NCBI RefSeq assembly: GCF_016858305.2 | Contig: NZ_CP074436.1 | Location: 20,001 to 84,000 of the forward strand | DNA from: Polaribacter sp. Q13 | GTDB taxonomy: Bacteria > Bacteroidota > Bacteroidia > Flavobacteriales > Flavobacteriaceae | Length of the DNA stretch: 64,000 nucleotides | Direction of reading: 5' to 3' | Part shown: in pieces, positions 44,947 to 54,566 of the stretch | Layout of the letters: each line of letters begins with the position of its first letter | Position numbering within the stretch: the stretch's first letter is position 1 | Program-made: the position numbers and the translations under genes | Notes under the pieces: generated by a model | Databases searched by the model: none | Told to the model about the DNA's origin: nothing | Seen by the model: the letters and a program-made list of their open reading frames with translations, nothing else

Positions 44947-44957
44947 GTGAAAATCAT

Positions 44958-45514
44958 TTTTTTGTTAAAAGGTTAATCTTTAAACTTTTAATAAAATTAG
45001 TTACTATTGATAACTAAAAAGACTTAATACCGCAGCGCTAATGGATACCATAAATAAGACGCTCTCAATTAAATGTTTTAAGTATTTTTTGGATATTAAA
45101 AAATCATTTATATAAAAATATTTTTAGTTTGACAAACTCTTTTTAAATAATGAATTTTAGTGTTTTTTAAATGATACCCTTGCTTTTTTGTAATAATTTT
45201 ATTGAGATAAAGTAGCCCATTTTTATTTTAAGTTACCTCTGTTTGTTAGGTAGTTAGAGAGAAGTCTTGGTTCTTGATTCTAAAAGCGAATCGGTCATCA
45301 ATCTTTTATTATACACTAATGATTTTTATTCATAATATAATTTTTAAAATCAAACCTTCACGTAATAATTTCTGTCTAAACAAATTGAATTCCATAATGT
45401 TAACAGAAGCTTGTGATGTGTTTAGTGAACATTAATGAAAATAAGCAACAAAATGTTGTAAAGTTTAAAACAGAATGTTAACTTTGTAGTTATAGTTTTA
45501 TTCTTAAAATATAG
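44958..45514. other. 557-base divergent spacer
   Basis: Between the M23 gene and the coiled-coil/zapA unit. I see no coding frame. A stretch CAATTAAATG and T-rich DNA make up most of it, and GTTAGGTAGTTAGAGAGAAG at about 45246 is the only complex-looking segment. The zapA-unit promoter is at the right edge (45456-45486). Confidence 0.45.
45456..45486 (+). promoter_or_regulatory. Promoter of the coiled-coil/zapA unit
   Basis: TTG at 45456-45458, 20-base spacer, TAACTTTG at 45479-45486. One of the best-spaced Bacteroidota promoters in the window. Start codon is 28 bases further on. Confidence 0.6.
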
Positions 45515-45805
45515 ATGAGTAATACAATAGAAGCAATTCATTTACTGGAAGATAAGCTACAAAGCTTATTGTCAAATTATGAATTTTTAAAGAATGAAAA
45601 TGAAATTTTGCTTCAAAGTACCAATGAGTTACAACATCAGTTAAAAGAAAGAGAGCAATTATTAGCAGCGAAAAAAAAAGAATATGATTTGCTTAAAATT
45701 GCAAAAACTATAGATGGCAGTAGTACAAATACAAGAGATACAAAACTCAAAATAAATACTTTAATTCGAGAAATCGACAAGTGTATTATACAATTACACG
45801 AATAA
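45515..45805 (+). CDS. Coiled-coil protein upstream of zapA
   Basis: A 96-aa protein that is a single coiled coil over most of its length: AIHLLEDKLQSLLSNYEFLKN and LKEREQLLAAKKKEYDLLKIA, with a C-terminal helix LKINTLIREIDKCIIQLHE. No membrane part. In flavobacteria a protein of this build regularly sits just before zapA. E. coli ZapB is also a short coiled coil that partners ZapA, so a ZapB-like divisome role is a reasonable guess but is not shown by sequence identity. Confidence 0.7.
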   Translation: MSNTIEAIHLLEDKLQSLLSNYEFLKNENEILLQSTNELQHQLKEREQLLAAKKKEYDLLKIAKTIDGSSTNTRDTKLKINTLIREIDKCIIQLHE

Positions 45806-45818
45806 AGTTCATTAAATT

Positions 45819-46109
45819 GTGGGAAAACTTAAAATTAATGTTGTTATAGCAGGTAGAACCTATCCTTTAAGTGTGAATAACACAAAGGAAGAGGAAGGCA
45901 TGAGAAAAGCCGCAAGAGCTATTAATAAATTAATTTCTATGTATGAAGAAAATTATGCAGTGAGCGATAAACAAGATGTTTTAGCAATGTGTGCATTACA
46001 ATTTGCTTCTAAAGCAGAAATAACATCATTAGAAAAAGATTCTACAGATAGAGAAGTAGTAGATAAAATAACAGCGTTGACTAATTTAGTTGATGCTCAT
46101 TTAAAATAA
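45819..46109 (+). CDS. zapA: Cell-division protein ZapA
   Basis: A 96-aa protein that crosslinks FtsZ filaments at the Z ring. It starts at GTG (45819), 13 bases after the coiled-coil gene. The N-terminal domain reads GKLKINVVIAGRTYPLSVNN and the family helix EEGMRKAARAINKLISMYEENY (about 25-46), then DVLAMCALQFASKAEI and a C-terminal coiled coil ending ALTNLVDAHLK. The 6S-like RNA and rny follow. Confidence 0.9.
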   Translation: MGKLKINVVIAGRTYPLSVNNTKEEEGMRKAARAINKLISMYEENYAVSDKQDVLAMCALQFASKAEITSLEKDSTDREVVDKITALTNLVDAHLK

Positions 46110-46131
46110 GTTCTTTAAAATACACATTAAC

Positions 46132-46304
46132 AACACACTGCCTACGTTAGTACATTGTTTATTAAACTCAACACGATTCAATTATGAAGGATGAGTCTTA
46201 ACTACTAAAGCAAGCCATCTAGAATGGATCCTTGAACAGTTAGTTAGTCCTATAAGTAACCATATTTGGAGTTTAAAAAACCTCACTAATGTAGGCTTTT
46301 TTTT
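46132..46304 (+). ncRNA. ssrS: 6S-like RNA (6S-Flavo type)
   Basis: A non-coding stretch between zapA and rny with the shape of 6S RNA, a long rod with a central bubble that mimics an open promoter and holds RNA polymerase. The end stem GCCTACGTTAGT (46140-46151) pairs with ACTAATGTAGGC (46285-46296); an inner stem TTAAACTC (46162-46169) pairs with GAGTTTAA (46269-46276); the apex AAGGAT (46187-46192) pairs with ATCCTT (46228-46233). The closing stem is followed by an eight-T run. 6S RNA also lies next to zapA in E. coli, and a Bacteroidota form (6S-Flavo) is a known RNA family. I rely on structure and position, not on a covariance search. Confidence 0.72.
46285..46304 (+). terminator. Terminator at the 3' end of the 6S-like RNA
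   Basis: The 3' arm ACTAATGTAGGC of the long closing stem, followed by eight T, ends the RNA 18 bases before the rny start. Confidence 0.55.
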
Positions 46305-46322
46305 ATATATTAAATTTAAATT

Positions 46323-47891
46323 ATGGATGGAATGATACTTCCCATTATTGTGGGAGTTTTGATAGGAATTGCAGTTGGATTTTTAATTGCAAAAGCGATG
46401 GAAAAAGCAAAAGGCAAAAAGATACTTAGTGGCACTAGAAAAGAAGCCGCTACAATCTTAAAAGAAGCAAAAATAGATGCAGAATCTGTAAAAAAAGAAA
46501 AAATACTTCAGGCGAAAGAGAAGTTTATTGAATTAAAATCTGAGCATGAGAAAGTAATTCTTACTAGAGAGAAAAAGATTTCTGATGTAGAGAAGCGTAT
46601 AAGAGATAGAGAATCTCAAGTTGCTTCTGAAGTAGATAAAAACAAAAGATTAAACAAGTCTTTAGAACATAAAGAAGGTGAGTTTAATAAAAAATTAGAC
46701 TTTTTAGAAAACAAAGAATCAGAGTTAGAAAAAATGCACAAGCGTCATGTAGACATGCTAGAGCAAATTTCTGGTTTATCGGCAGAAGATGCAAAAAAGG
46801 AATTGATAACTTCTTTAAAAGATGAAGCTAAAACAGAAGCAATGGCTTTTGTACAAACTTCTATTGAAGAAGCAAAGTTAACAGCAGAACAAGAGGCTAG
46901 AAAAGTGGTTTTAGGAACCATACAAAGAGTAGGTGTAGAGCAAGCAGTAGAAAACTGTGTGTCTGTATTTACTTTAGAGTCAGATGATGTTAAAGGTAGA
47001 ATTATTGGTAGAGAAGGACGTAATATTAGAGCTTTAGAAGCTGCAACGGGTGTAGAAATTATTGTAGATGATACTCCAGAAGCTATTATTCTTTCTTGTT
47101 TTGATCCTGTTCGTAGAGAGATTGCAAGGTTATCTATGCATAAATTAGTAACCGATGGTAGAATTCACCCTGCAAGAATAGAAGAGGTTGTTAAAAAGAC
47201 AGAAAACCAAATTACCCAAGAAATTATTGAGGTTGGTAAAAGAACTGTAATTGAGTTAGGGATTCACGGATTGCATCCAGAATTGATAAAAACAGTAGGT
47301 AGAATGAAATATCGTTCTTCATACGGACAAAATTTATTACAACACTCGCGTGAAGTAGCAAATCTTTGTGGAATTATGGCTGCAGAAATGGGCTTAAATT
47401 CTAAAGTTGCAAAACGTGCTGGTTTGTTACATGATATTGGTAAAGTGCCAGATACAGAAAGCGAACTTCCACACGCATTGTTAGGTATGGAATGGGCTGA
47501 AAAGTATGGCGAAAAACCAGATGTTTGTAATGCTATTGGTGCTCACCACGATGAAATTGAAATGAAAACCTTAATAGCGCCAATTGTACAAGTTTGTGAT
47601 GCTATTTCAGGAGCGAGACCAGGAGCAAGACGTCAGGTTTTAGATTCTTACATTCAACGTTTAAAAGATTTAGAAAACATAGCATTTGGTTTTCCAGGTG
47701 TTCAAAAAGCGTATGCTATTCAGGCAGGACGTGAATTACGTGTAATGGTAGAGAGTGGTAAAGTAAATGATACCAAAGCTGCTGAATTATCTTTTAGTAT
47801 TTCTCAGAAAATACAAAACGATATGACGTATCCAGGTCAAGTAAAAGTAACTGTTATTAGAGAAACAAGAGCGGTGAATGTGGCGAAGTAA
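46323..47891 (+). CDS. rny: Ribonuclease Y
   Basis: Membrane-anchored endoribonuclease that starts mRNA decay, 522 aa (normal length). N-terminal anchor [20 protein letters not shown] at about 6-26, a long charged coiled coil (about 30-150), a KH domain near 210-270 ([24 protein letters not shown]), and an HD phosphohydrolase domain near 335-430 ([75 protein letters not shown]). It follows zapA and the 6S-like RNA on the same strand. Confidence 0.97.
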   Translation: MDGMILPIIVGVLIGIAVGFLIAKAMEKAKGKKILSGTRKEAATILKEAKIDAESVKKEKILQAKEKFIELKSEHEKVILTREKKISDVEKRIRDRESQVASEVDKNKRLNKSLEHKEGEFNKKLDFLENKESELEKMHKRHVDMLEQISGLSAEDAKKELITSLKDEAKTEAMAFVQTSIEEAKLTAEQEARKVVLGTIQRVGVEQAVENCVSVFTLESDDVKGRIIGREGRNIRALEAATGVEIIVDDTPEAIILSCFDPVRREIARLSMHKLVTDGRIHPARIEEVVKKTENQITQEIIEVGKRTVIELGIHGLHPELIKTVGRMKYRSSYGQNLLQHSREVANLCGIMAAEMGLNSKVAKRAGLLHDIGKVPDTESELPHALLGMEWAEKYGEKPDVCNAIGAHHDEIEMKTLIAPIVQVCDAISGARPGARRQVLDSYIQRLKDLENIAFGFPGVQKAYAIQAGRELRVMVESGKVNDTKAAELSFSISQKIQNDMTYPGQVKVTVIRETRAVNVAK

Positions 47892-48287
47892 AAGCCTATC
47901 ATAATCTTCCGGAAGGGAAGAGACATTTTTGTGTTATCAAGATATTTTTAAAAATCCCTACCATGTTTATGGTAGGGATTTTTGCTTTGAAACATTTCTT
48001 CGTAATTATAGGTTTTACTTTCAATCTAATTTCGAATCTTTAATACCAACGGCATTATAGAACCCGATAAACTAAAAATTAATTAACCTTAAGTGTATTC
48101 TTAAGGTTTTCTATATGGCCTTATTTCTTAAATTAATGTTAATTTATGATGAAAAGTACCGCTCTAGGTAACACAATCTTATCTTGTTATTTGGTTTTGG
48201 TTGCAATATACTAACGTTCGTTTTAGGTTGATTTAACTTAATATATTTTGCTTTGTAACTCAATTACAAAACTAAATCAACTATAAA
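47892..48287. other. 396-base spacer with hairpins
   Basis: Holds a CTTCCGGAAGGGAAGAG word (47907-47923) that resembles the CCTTCCCTTCGGGAAGG hairpin near 56140, the rny terminator (47949-47984), a second weaker hairpin AACCTTAAG-TGTATT-CTTAAGGTT (48085-48108), and about 180 AT-rich bases before susC. I cannot place the susC promoter with confidence; TATATTTTGC near 48244 is the nearest match to the -7 element. Confidence 0.5.
47949..47984 (+). terminator. rny terminator
   Basis: AAATCCCTACCA-TGTTTA-TGGTAGGGATTT hairpin with a short T-tail, about 60 bases after the rny stop. Confidence 0.75.
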
Positions 48288-51200
48288 ATGAAACACAAAT
48301 TTTTAATTTTAATGTCACTTTTTCTGGGGACAATTGCTTTTTCTCAGCAAGTTTTAACAGGGAAAATAATAGATGAAACAGGTATTCCTTTAATGGAAGC
48401 AAGTGTTCATATTATAAAAGGTAATAAATGGACTACTTCTAATATTGATGGAGAATTTAAAATAGAATTTAAAGATGAGCATAGTAAAATAAAAGTAGAA
48501 TTTCTCGGGTACCAAAGCAAAGAGATTGTTATTGGAAACAGAAAAAATATTACCATAACGCTATTACCCGAAGTAAATGCTTTAAGTGAGGTTATTGTTA
48601 CTGCTTTAGGTATTAAAAGGGCACAAAAGAAAGTAGGGTATGCTACTCAGCGAGTAGATGCTTCTACCATAAAAGAAGTTGTTGCTCCAAATGCAGCAGG
48701 TTTAATTACGGGAAAGGTTGCCGGTTTAACGGTTAGTAATCCAACAGGTTTATTTCAAGCTCCTTCATTTACATTAAGAGGGAAATCTCCATTAATTGTC
48801 GTGGATGGTATTCCTGTAAGCACAGATTTTTACGATATTTCTCCGGATGATATTGTAGATATTACGGTTTTAAAAGGAACTTCTGCATCTGCCTTATATG
48901 GGTATAGAGGAGGGAATGGAGCCATACAAATTACAACTTCTAAAGGTCAGAAATCAGACGGATTAGAAATTACAGTTTCTCATAACACGATGGTGAGTGC
49001 AGGTTTTACGGTTTTTCCAGAAACTCAAACAGAATACGGAAATGGTTCTAACGGAAAATATGAGTTTTGGGACGGACAAGATGGTGGTATTTCTGACGGA
49101 GATATGATTTGGGGACCAAAATTTGAGCCTGGTGTAAAAATAGCACAATGGAATAGTCCTATTAAAGACAATGTTTCTGGTGATGTTACTCCTTGGTGGG
49201 GAGATGTAAGCGGAACAAAATACGATGATAAATCTCGCTATTCTAGAGTGCCAACTGATTGGGAATATCATAACAACTTAAAAGATTTTTTAAGAACAGG
49301 AGTTATCAATACCACTTCTTTTTCTGTTGCCAACTCAACAGCAAGAGGTTCTTATAGATTATCGGGTAATTACAAATCTCATACTGGTAGAGTACCAAAT
49401 ACCAATTTAAAAACGGGAGGGTTAACTTTTAATTCAACAACAAAATTATCAGATAAATTAACCTTAGATAGTAAGTTGGCGTATAATAAAGTGTTTTCTC
49501 CTAATTATCCAAGACATGGTTACGGTCCTAAAAACCACATGTACACTATTTTAATTTGGATGGGAGATGATGTAAACGGAAAAGAATTAAATGAACACAG
49601 ATATATTCCTGGTCAAGAAGGATATAGACAAGCAAACTTTAATTACGCTTGGTATAACAATGTATATTTTGCTGCTCATGAGTTAAATCAGCGATATGAC
49701 TCTAATGTTTTAAACGGGCAATTAAAATTAAATTATCAATTTTCAGATGATTTCAGTATTCAGGCAATGGGATCTTCTGTAATGAAACATCGTTTTGAAA
49801 ATAGAGAAAGTCCGAAATCTTATTTAAACTACGGAGACCCAAGAGATGGAGATTACAAAACTTGGAATACTAGTTCTGTGGATGTAGATTATAATGTTTT
49901 AGCTACCTATAATAAAAAAATTACAGATAAATTTTCTTTAGGTGTCAATGCAGGAGCTTCATCAGAATACCATAAATACCAACAAGAATACAATGCTACA
50001 GATGGTATTATAGTGCCAGAATTGTATAGTTTAAACAATACAAAAGGAAATATAAAAGGAGCAACTGAATTTTCTGAAAGATCTGTAAACAGTTTATACG
50101 GAATGTTAGAGTTAGATTTTGATAATAAATTATTCTTAACATTTACAGGTAGAACAGACAAACACTCTACATTACCAATAGATAACAACTCATTATTTTA
50201 TCCATCGGTATCTTTAAGTAGTATGCTTTCGGAATGGTTTAAATTGCCAGAATCTATCAATTACTTAAAAGCATTTGGGTCTTGGGCTCAGGTAAAAAGA
50301 TCTTTAAGTGCCTATCAAATTAATTCTTATTATGACAACGCAGGTACTTTTAACGGTAGCCCAGAATTATCGTATTCAGGTAGTTTGGTAAACCCAGATA
50401 TTGAAGGATCTTTAACAACCAATGTAGAATTAGGTTTTAGCGCAGGTTTCTTAAACAATAGAATAGGATTGGATTTTGCGTACTATAATGCCGTTGATGA
50501 AAACTCAATTATAGATTTACCAATTTCTTTAGGATCTGGTTTTTCATCAAGAAAAGAAAATGCACACCAATTTACCACCAATGGTTTGGAGGTTTCAGTA
50601 AGAGCTACACCAATTAAAAATGCAGATTTTAGATGGGATGTGTTAGCTAACTGGTCTAAAAAAGTACAACGATTAACAAGATTAGATGAAGGCGCAGAGC
50701 AGTACAACAGTTTACGATTAAATGATAGAACAGATGCGTATTATGCAACCGTTTGGGAAAAATCTGCAGATGGAGAATTAATCTTAGATGCAAATACAGG
50801 GATGCCAACTAAAAATCCGTATCAACAAAATATAGGAAACAAGAATCCTGATTTTAGGTATGGTTTAGAAAATACTTTTAAATACAAAGGATTTTCTTTA
50901 AAAGTAGGTATAGATGGTGTTTGGGGAGGTTTAATGAGATCTAAAACTGTAGAAAAAATGTGGTGGGGTGGTAAACATCCAAACTCTACGGAATATAGAG
51001 ATGTAGAATATGCTCAAGGAATTGGAACCGTGTATGTGCCAACAGGTGTAAATGTAACAGGAGGTTCTGTGCAAAGAGATTTAAGCGGAAATGTTACTTC
51101 AGATACTAGAACCTATGCAACACATACTTCTCCAGTGAGTTGGCAAGCTTGGTCGCAAAACTATCCGTATAGAGCGCAGGTAACACAAAAAGAAAGCAAA

Positions 51201-51437
51201 ACTTTTGCTAATGTTTTCGATAGATCTTATCTAAAATTAAGAACGGTAGCTTTAAGTTACGATTTAACAAACGTGCTTAAAGTAAAAGGCATCAAACAAA
51301 TTAATGCAAGTCTAAATGGTTACAACTTATTCATCTTAAAAAAAGCAGATATTATTGATCCAGACTTTGGTAATGATGATGATTTACAAGATCCTTCTAC
51401 AAGATATTTAGGTTTAGGTTTAACTTTTAAATTTTAA
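48288..51437 (+). CDS. SusC/RagA-type TonB-linked transporter
   Basis: A 1049-aa outer-membrane importer. Signal peptide MKHKFLILMSLFLGTIAFSQ; a CarboxypepD_reg domain at about 20-95 (VLTGKIIDETGIPLMEASVHI); a plug at about 105-225 with the SusC signatures ALGIKRAQKKVGYATQ, PLIVVDGIPVSTDFYDISPDDI, TVLKGTSASALYGYRGGNGAI; and a barrel to the end (RYLGLGLTFKF). SusC channels work with the SusD lipoprotein, encoded five bases downstream. Two phosphoesterase genes follow, so the cargo is probably a phosphate ester or phosphodiester rather than a plain glycan. Confidence 0.95.
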   Translation: MKHKFLILMSLFLGTIAFSQQVLTGKIIDETGIPLMEASVHIIKGNKWTTSNIDGEFKIEFKDEHSKIKVEFLGYQSKEIVIGNRKNITITLLPEVNALSEVIVTALGIKRAQKKVGYATQRVDASTIKEVVAPNAAGLITGKVAGLTVSNPTGLFQAPSFTLRGKSPLIVVDGIPVSTDFYDISPDDIVDITVLKGTSASALYGYRGGNGAIQITTSKGQKSDGLEITVSHNTMVSAGFTVFPETQTEYGNGSNGKYEFWDGQDGGISDGDMIWGPKFEPGVKIAQWNSPIKDNVSGDVTPWWGDVSGTKYDDKSRYSRVPTDWEYHNNLKDFLRTGVINTTSFSVANSTARGSYRLSGNYKSHTGRVPNTNLKTGGLTFNSTTKLSDKLTLDSKLAYNKVFSPNYPRHGYGPKNHMYTILIWMGDDVNGKELNEHRYIPGQEGYRQANFNYAWYNNVYFAAHELNQRYDSNVLNGQLKLNYQFSDDFSIQAMGSSVMKHRFENRESPKSYLNYGDPRDGDYKTWNTSSVDVDYNVLATYNKKITDKFSLGVNAGASSEYHKYQQEYNATDGIIVPELYSLNNTKGNIKGATEFSERSVNSLYGMLELDFDNKLFLTFTGRTDKHSTLPIDNNSLFYPSVSLSSMLSEWFKLPESINYLKAFGSWAQVKRSLSAYQINSYYDNAGTFNGSPELSYSGSLVNPDIEGSLTTNVELGFSAGFLNNRIGLDFAYYNAVDENSIIDLPISLGSGFSSRKENAHQFTTNGLEVSVRATPIKNADFRWDVLANWSKKVQRLTRLDEGAEQYNSLRLNDRTDAYYATVWEKSADGELILDANTGMPTKNPYQQNIGNKNPDFRYGLENTFKYKGFSLKVGIDGVWGGLMRSKTVEKMWWGGKHPNSTEYRDVEYAQGIGTVYVPTGVNVTGGSVQRDLSGNVTSDTRTYATHTSPVSWQAWSQNYPYRAQVTQKESKTFANVFDRSYLKLRTVALSYDLTNVLKVKGIKQINASLNGYNLFILKKADIIDPDFGNDDDLQDPSTRYLGLGLTFKF

Positions 51438-51442
51438 TAAAA

Positions 51443-52918
51443 ATGAACAATTTTAAAATAATATTATTTTTAATGATGGCTGTTGTTATGTCTTCTTGCG
51501 AAGATTTAGATATCAATGACAATCCAAATAAAGTAAGTGTAACGCATCCAGATTTATTACTGACTAATATTGCAACTTCTGCTTTTCAAGTGAAAGGAAC
51601 TGGCGGAATGTATGCTTCTAGAATGCTTGTGCAGACCGATGGTGAAAGTGCTTCGCAGTTTTACAAATGGGACAGAGATAGTTTTGACGCTTATAATAGT
51701 TTAAGACAAGTGACTAAAATGATGGAAGAAGCAGACAGAATAGTAGACGATTCTTACAAAGGAATTGGTTACTTTTTTAGAGCATATTATTTTTATGATT
51801 TGGCATTAACTTTTGGAGATGTGCCTTATGCAGATGCTTTAAAAGGAGAATCAGATAAATTATATCAACCAAAATATAGTTCACAAGAAGATGTTTTTAG
51901 AGGGATTTTAAAAGAGTTAGCAGAGGCAAATTCATTGTTAAATGGTACAGATATCATTACCGGAGATCCTATTTTTAATGGAGATGTTAGTAAGTGGAAA
52001 AAGTTAGTCAACTCTTTTCGTTTAAAAGTATTATTAACGCTTTCTAAAAAGGAAGGAAGCTCTTCTTTAAATATTAAAAATGAATTTGCATCTATTTATA
52101 ATACTGAATCAATCATTGCAACTCCAGAAGAAAGTGCACGTTTAGAATTTGTAGATGTGGTAGATTCTAGATATTCAGAATTCAATTCTAGTGGTTATGG
52201 TTCTGGTTTATACATGGCGTCTACTTTTGTAGATATGTTAAAAGAAAGAGAAGATGCACGCTTATTTGCTATTGCAGGTCAAACTAAAAATGCAAAAGAA
52301 GCAGGTTTGTCTATTGGTGATTTTACTGCGTACGCAGGAGGAAATCCTATTGCGGCTTATAACGATGTAAATTTAGTAGCTGCGGCAGGTAAAGTATCAA
52401 AAGTAAATGAGCGTTATACAAAAGATCCAACGGCAGAAGCACATAATTTGTTAAGTTTTTCTGAAGTTCAGTTTATTTTAGCAGAAGCAGCCGTAAAAGG
52501 ATGGATTTCTTCTACAAGCGCACTAATTTTTTATGAAAACGGAATCAAAGCAAACTTCCAGTTCTATAATACGTATGCAAAAGGATATGAAGCGTATTAT
52601 ACGCAAGCTGAAGCTGTAAAATATATTGCAGGAACAAAAGTGAACTTTTTAAATGCTAGTACTAATGAAGAAAAATTAGAATTAATTTTAACCCAGAAAT
52701 ATTTAACATCTTTTTTACAAGGAGGTTGGAGAATGTATTTTGATCATTTGAGAACTGGATATCCTGTATTTCCTTTAGGTTTAGGTACAGCTCCAACAAG
52801 ATGGATGTATCCTTTAGATGAATACAATAACAATTCGACTAACGTAACCGAAGCAATTGCCAGTCAATTTGGAGGTTCTAATGACGGAATTAGAGAAATT
52901 ACTTGGTGGTTAAAATAA
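51443..52918 (+). CDS. SusD/RagB-type nutrient-binding lipoprotein
   Basis: A 491-aa surface lipoprotein that closes the lid of its SusC partner. Lipobox: MNNFKIILFLMMAVVMSSC, lipid Cys at 19. The SusD-like alpha-helical TPR scaffold is seen in YKGIGYFFRAYYFYDLALTFGDVPYADALKGESD near residue 106, DVFRGILKELAEANSLLNG near 150, and LLSFSEVQFILAEAAVKGWI near 335. The end WWLK is common. It belongs to the nutrient-binding subgroup (SusD-like_2), which often serves loci other than classical starch use. Immediate partner of the SusC gene. Confidence 0.93.
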   Translation: MNNFKIILFLMMAVVMSSCEDLDINDNPNKVSVTHPDLLLTNIATSAFQVKGTGGMYASRMLVQTDGESASQFYKWDRDSFDAYNSLRQVTKMMEEADRIVDDSYKGIGYFFRAYYFYDLALTFGDVPYADALKGESDKLYQPKYSSQEDVFRGILKELAEANSLLNGTDIITGDPIFNGDVSKWKKLVNSFRLKVLLTLSKKEGSSSLNIKNEFASIYNTESIIATPEESARLEFVDVVDSRYSEFNSSGYGSGLYMASTFVDMLKEREDARLFAIAGQTKNAKEAGLSIGDFTAYAGGNPIAAYNDVNLVAAAGKVSKVNERYTKDPTAEAHNLLSFSEVQFILAEAAVKGWISSTSALIFYENGIKANFQFYNTYAKGYEAYYTQAEAVKYIAGTKVNFLNASTNEEKLELILTQKYLTSFLQGGWRMYFDHLRTGYPVFPLGLGTAPTRWMYPLDEYNNNSTNVTEAIASQFGGSNDGIREITWWLK

Positions 52919-52932
52919 TATAAAAACAAACT

Positions 52933-52966
52933 AAATAAGGTCGTAATTAAATTACGACCTTATTTT
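52933..52966 (+). terminator. Hairpin between SusD and the phosphatase genes
   Basis: A near-perfect palindrome (arms AAATAAGGTCGTAATT and complement) with a short T-tail. It may thin transcription so that SusC/SusD are made in excess of the two hydrolases. Confidence 0.65.
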
Positions 52967-52979
52967 AATTTATAATAAA

Positions 52980-54566
52980 ATGAAAAAAAATATACTTATT
53001 ACATTTTTGATATTGTTTTATGTTCCGATTTTATGGGCTCAAAAAATAGAAATAAAACCTTATTTACAAGACGCAGAACCAACTTCAATCAAAATTATGT
53101 GGCAAACAGATTTTGGAGAAGAATCAATTGTGCATTGGGGATTAAGCAAAAACAAATTAAAAAATAAAACAAAAGGAACTTCTTTTGATATTAATTTTTC
53201 AGAAAAACGAGTTCATGAAGTTGCTATAACGGGGTTATCAAGATTTACCACCTATTTTTATAAAGTACAAACAGGGAAAGCAGTTTCTGAAGTGTATCAA
53301 TTTAAAACTCCACCTTTTGCAGGTAGTTCTAAAAAAATAAATTTAGTTGCTATGAGCGATATGCAAAACGACTGGCAACATCCAACAAAGTTTCAAGAAG
53401 TGGTAGAAGAAGGTATTTTACCGTATTTTAAAAAGAATTTTGAAGGCGATCTTTCAGACAATTTAGCTATGGTGGTGATTCCTGGAGATTTGGTAGATAG
53501 AGGTACTACTTTTAATCAATGGGAAGATCATTTTTTTAAACAATCAGAAAAATTATTTTCTAACGTACCAGTGTACCCAGTTCCTGGGAATCATGAACGT
53601 AATTCAGATTATTTCTTTAAATACTTTAGTCTTCCTAAAAATGGAAGTCCGGAATATGCAGAGCACTGGTGGTTTAAAGATTATGCAAATACCAGAATTA
53701 TTGGGCTAGATTCTAATGACGGTTATCGAGATATAAAACAACAATTAGTGTGGTTAAAAGAGTTGTTAGCTAAAACAGCTAAAAACGATTCGATTGATTT
53801 TGTTTTTGCTCAATTACATCATCCTCATAAATCGGAATTATGGATTCCTGGAGAAGAAGATTTTTCTGGTGAAGTAGTAAAATTGTTAGAAGCCTTTAGC
53901 AAGGAATCTAACAAACCAAGTTTACATTTTTTCGGACATACGCATGGGTATTCTAGAGGACAATCTAAAGAACATAAACATCTTTGGGTAAATGTTGCAT
54001 CCGCCGGAGGCGCTATTGATAATTGGGGCGAATTTGAAGGTAGAGATTATGACGAATTTACGGTAACTCAAGACGAATATGGCTTTGTTTTGGCAACCAT
54101 AGACCCAGATAAAGAAAATCCTTCTTTTACCTTAAAAAGGATAAGTAGAGGTAATAATATCAAATTTAGAAATAACGAGTTAAGAGATAGTATTACTGTT
54201 TTTAAGAAAACAATTCAGCCAAATACACCTGTTTTAGCTAATTTTAGTAAAGAAGCAAAACCTACTTATAAAGTAGTTTTAAAGGCAAATTCTTTTAAAA
54301 GTGATAAAAAGAAGGCTTTTCATGCAGCCTCTAATTGGCAGGTGTCTACAACAGAAGATTTTGCTAAACCAGTGTACGATTCTTGGAAACAACACGAAAA
54401 TTGGTATTACAGAGAAAATAGACAAAAAGACGATGATTTAACGGATGAGGTTTTAGATAGAAAGCTAAATAATAACACAACCTATTATGTGCGTGTTCGT
54501 TACAGAGATCAATTTTTAAATTGGAGTAATTGGTCTATTATAAAAACATTTAAAACGATTAAATAA
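52980..54566 (+). CDS. Purple acid phosphatase-like metallophosphoesterase
   Basis: A 528-aa exported phosphoesterase. Signal peptide MKKNILITFLILFYVPILWAQ; a fibronectin-like N domain at about 25-110 (KIEIKPYLQDAEPTSIKIMW, typical of purple acid phosphatases); the metallophosphoesterase core with MSDMQND near 129, VVIPGDLVDRG near 163, PVPGNHERNSD near 200, AQLHHPHKSE near 279 and HFFGHTHGYSRG near 320, all metal-binding motifs; and a C-terminal fibronectin type III-like domain (TTYYVRVRYRDQFLNWS). It should release phosphate from esters outside the inner membrane. It overlaps the next gene by one base (TAATG). Confidence 0.9.
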   Translation: MKKNILITFLILFYVPILWAQKIEIKPYLQDAEPTSIKIMWQTDFGEESIVHWGLSKNKLKNKTKGTSFDINFSEKRVHEVAITGLSRFTTYFYKVQTGKAVSEVYQFKTPPFAGSSKKINLVAMSDMQNDWQHPTKFQEVVEEGILPYFKKNFEGDLSDNLAMVVIPGDLVDRGTTFNQWEDHFFKQSEKLFSNVPVYPVPGNHERNSDYFFKYFSLPKNGSPEYAEHWWFKDYANTRIIGLDSNDGYRDIKQQLVWLKELLAKTAKNDSIDFVFAQLHHPHKSELWIPGEEDFSGEVVKLLEAFSKESNKPSLHFFGHTHGYSRGQSKEHKHLWVNVASAGGAIDNWGEFEGRDYDEFTVTQDEYGFVLATIDPDKENPSFTLKRISRGNNIKFRNNELRDSITVFKKTIQPNTPVLANFSKEAKPTYKVVLKANSFKSDKKKAFHAASNWQVSTTEDFAKPVYDSWKQHENWYYRENRQKDDDLTDEVLDRKLNNNTTYYVRVRYRDQFLNWSNWSIIKTFKTIK

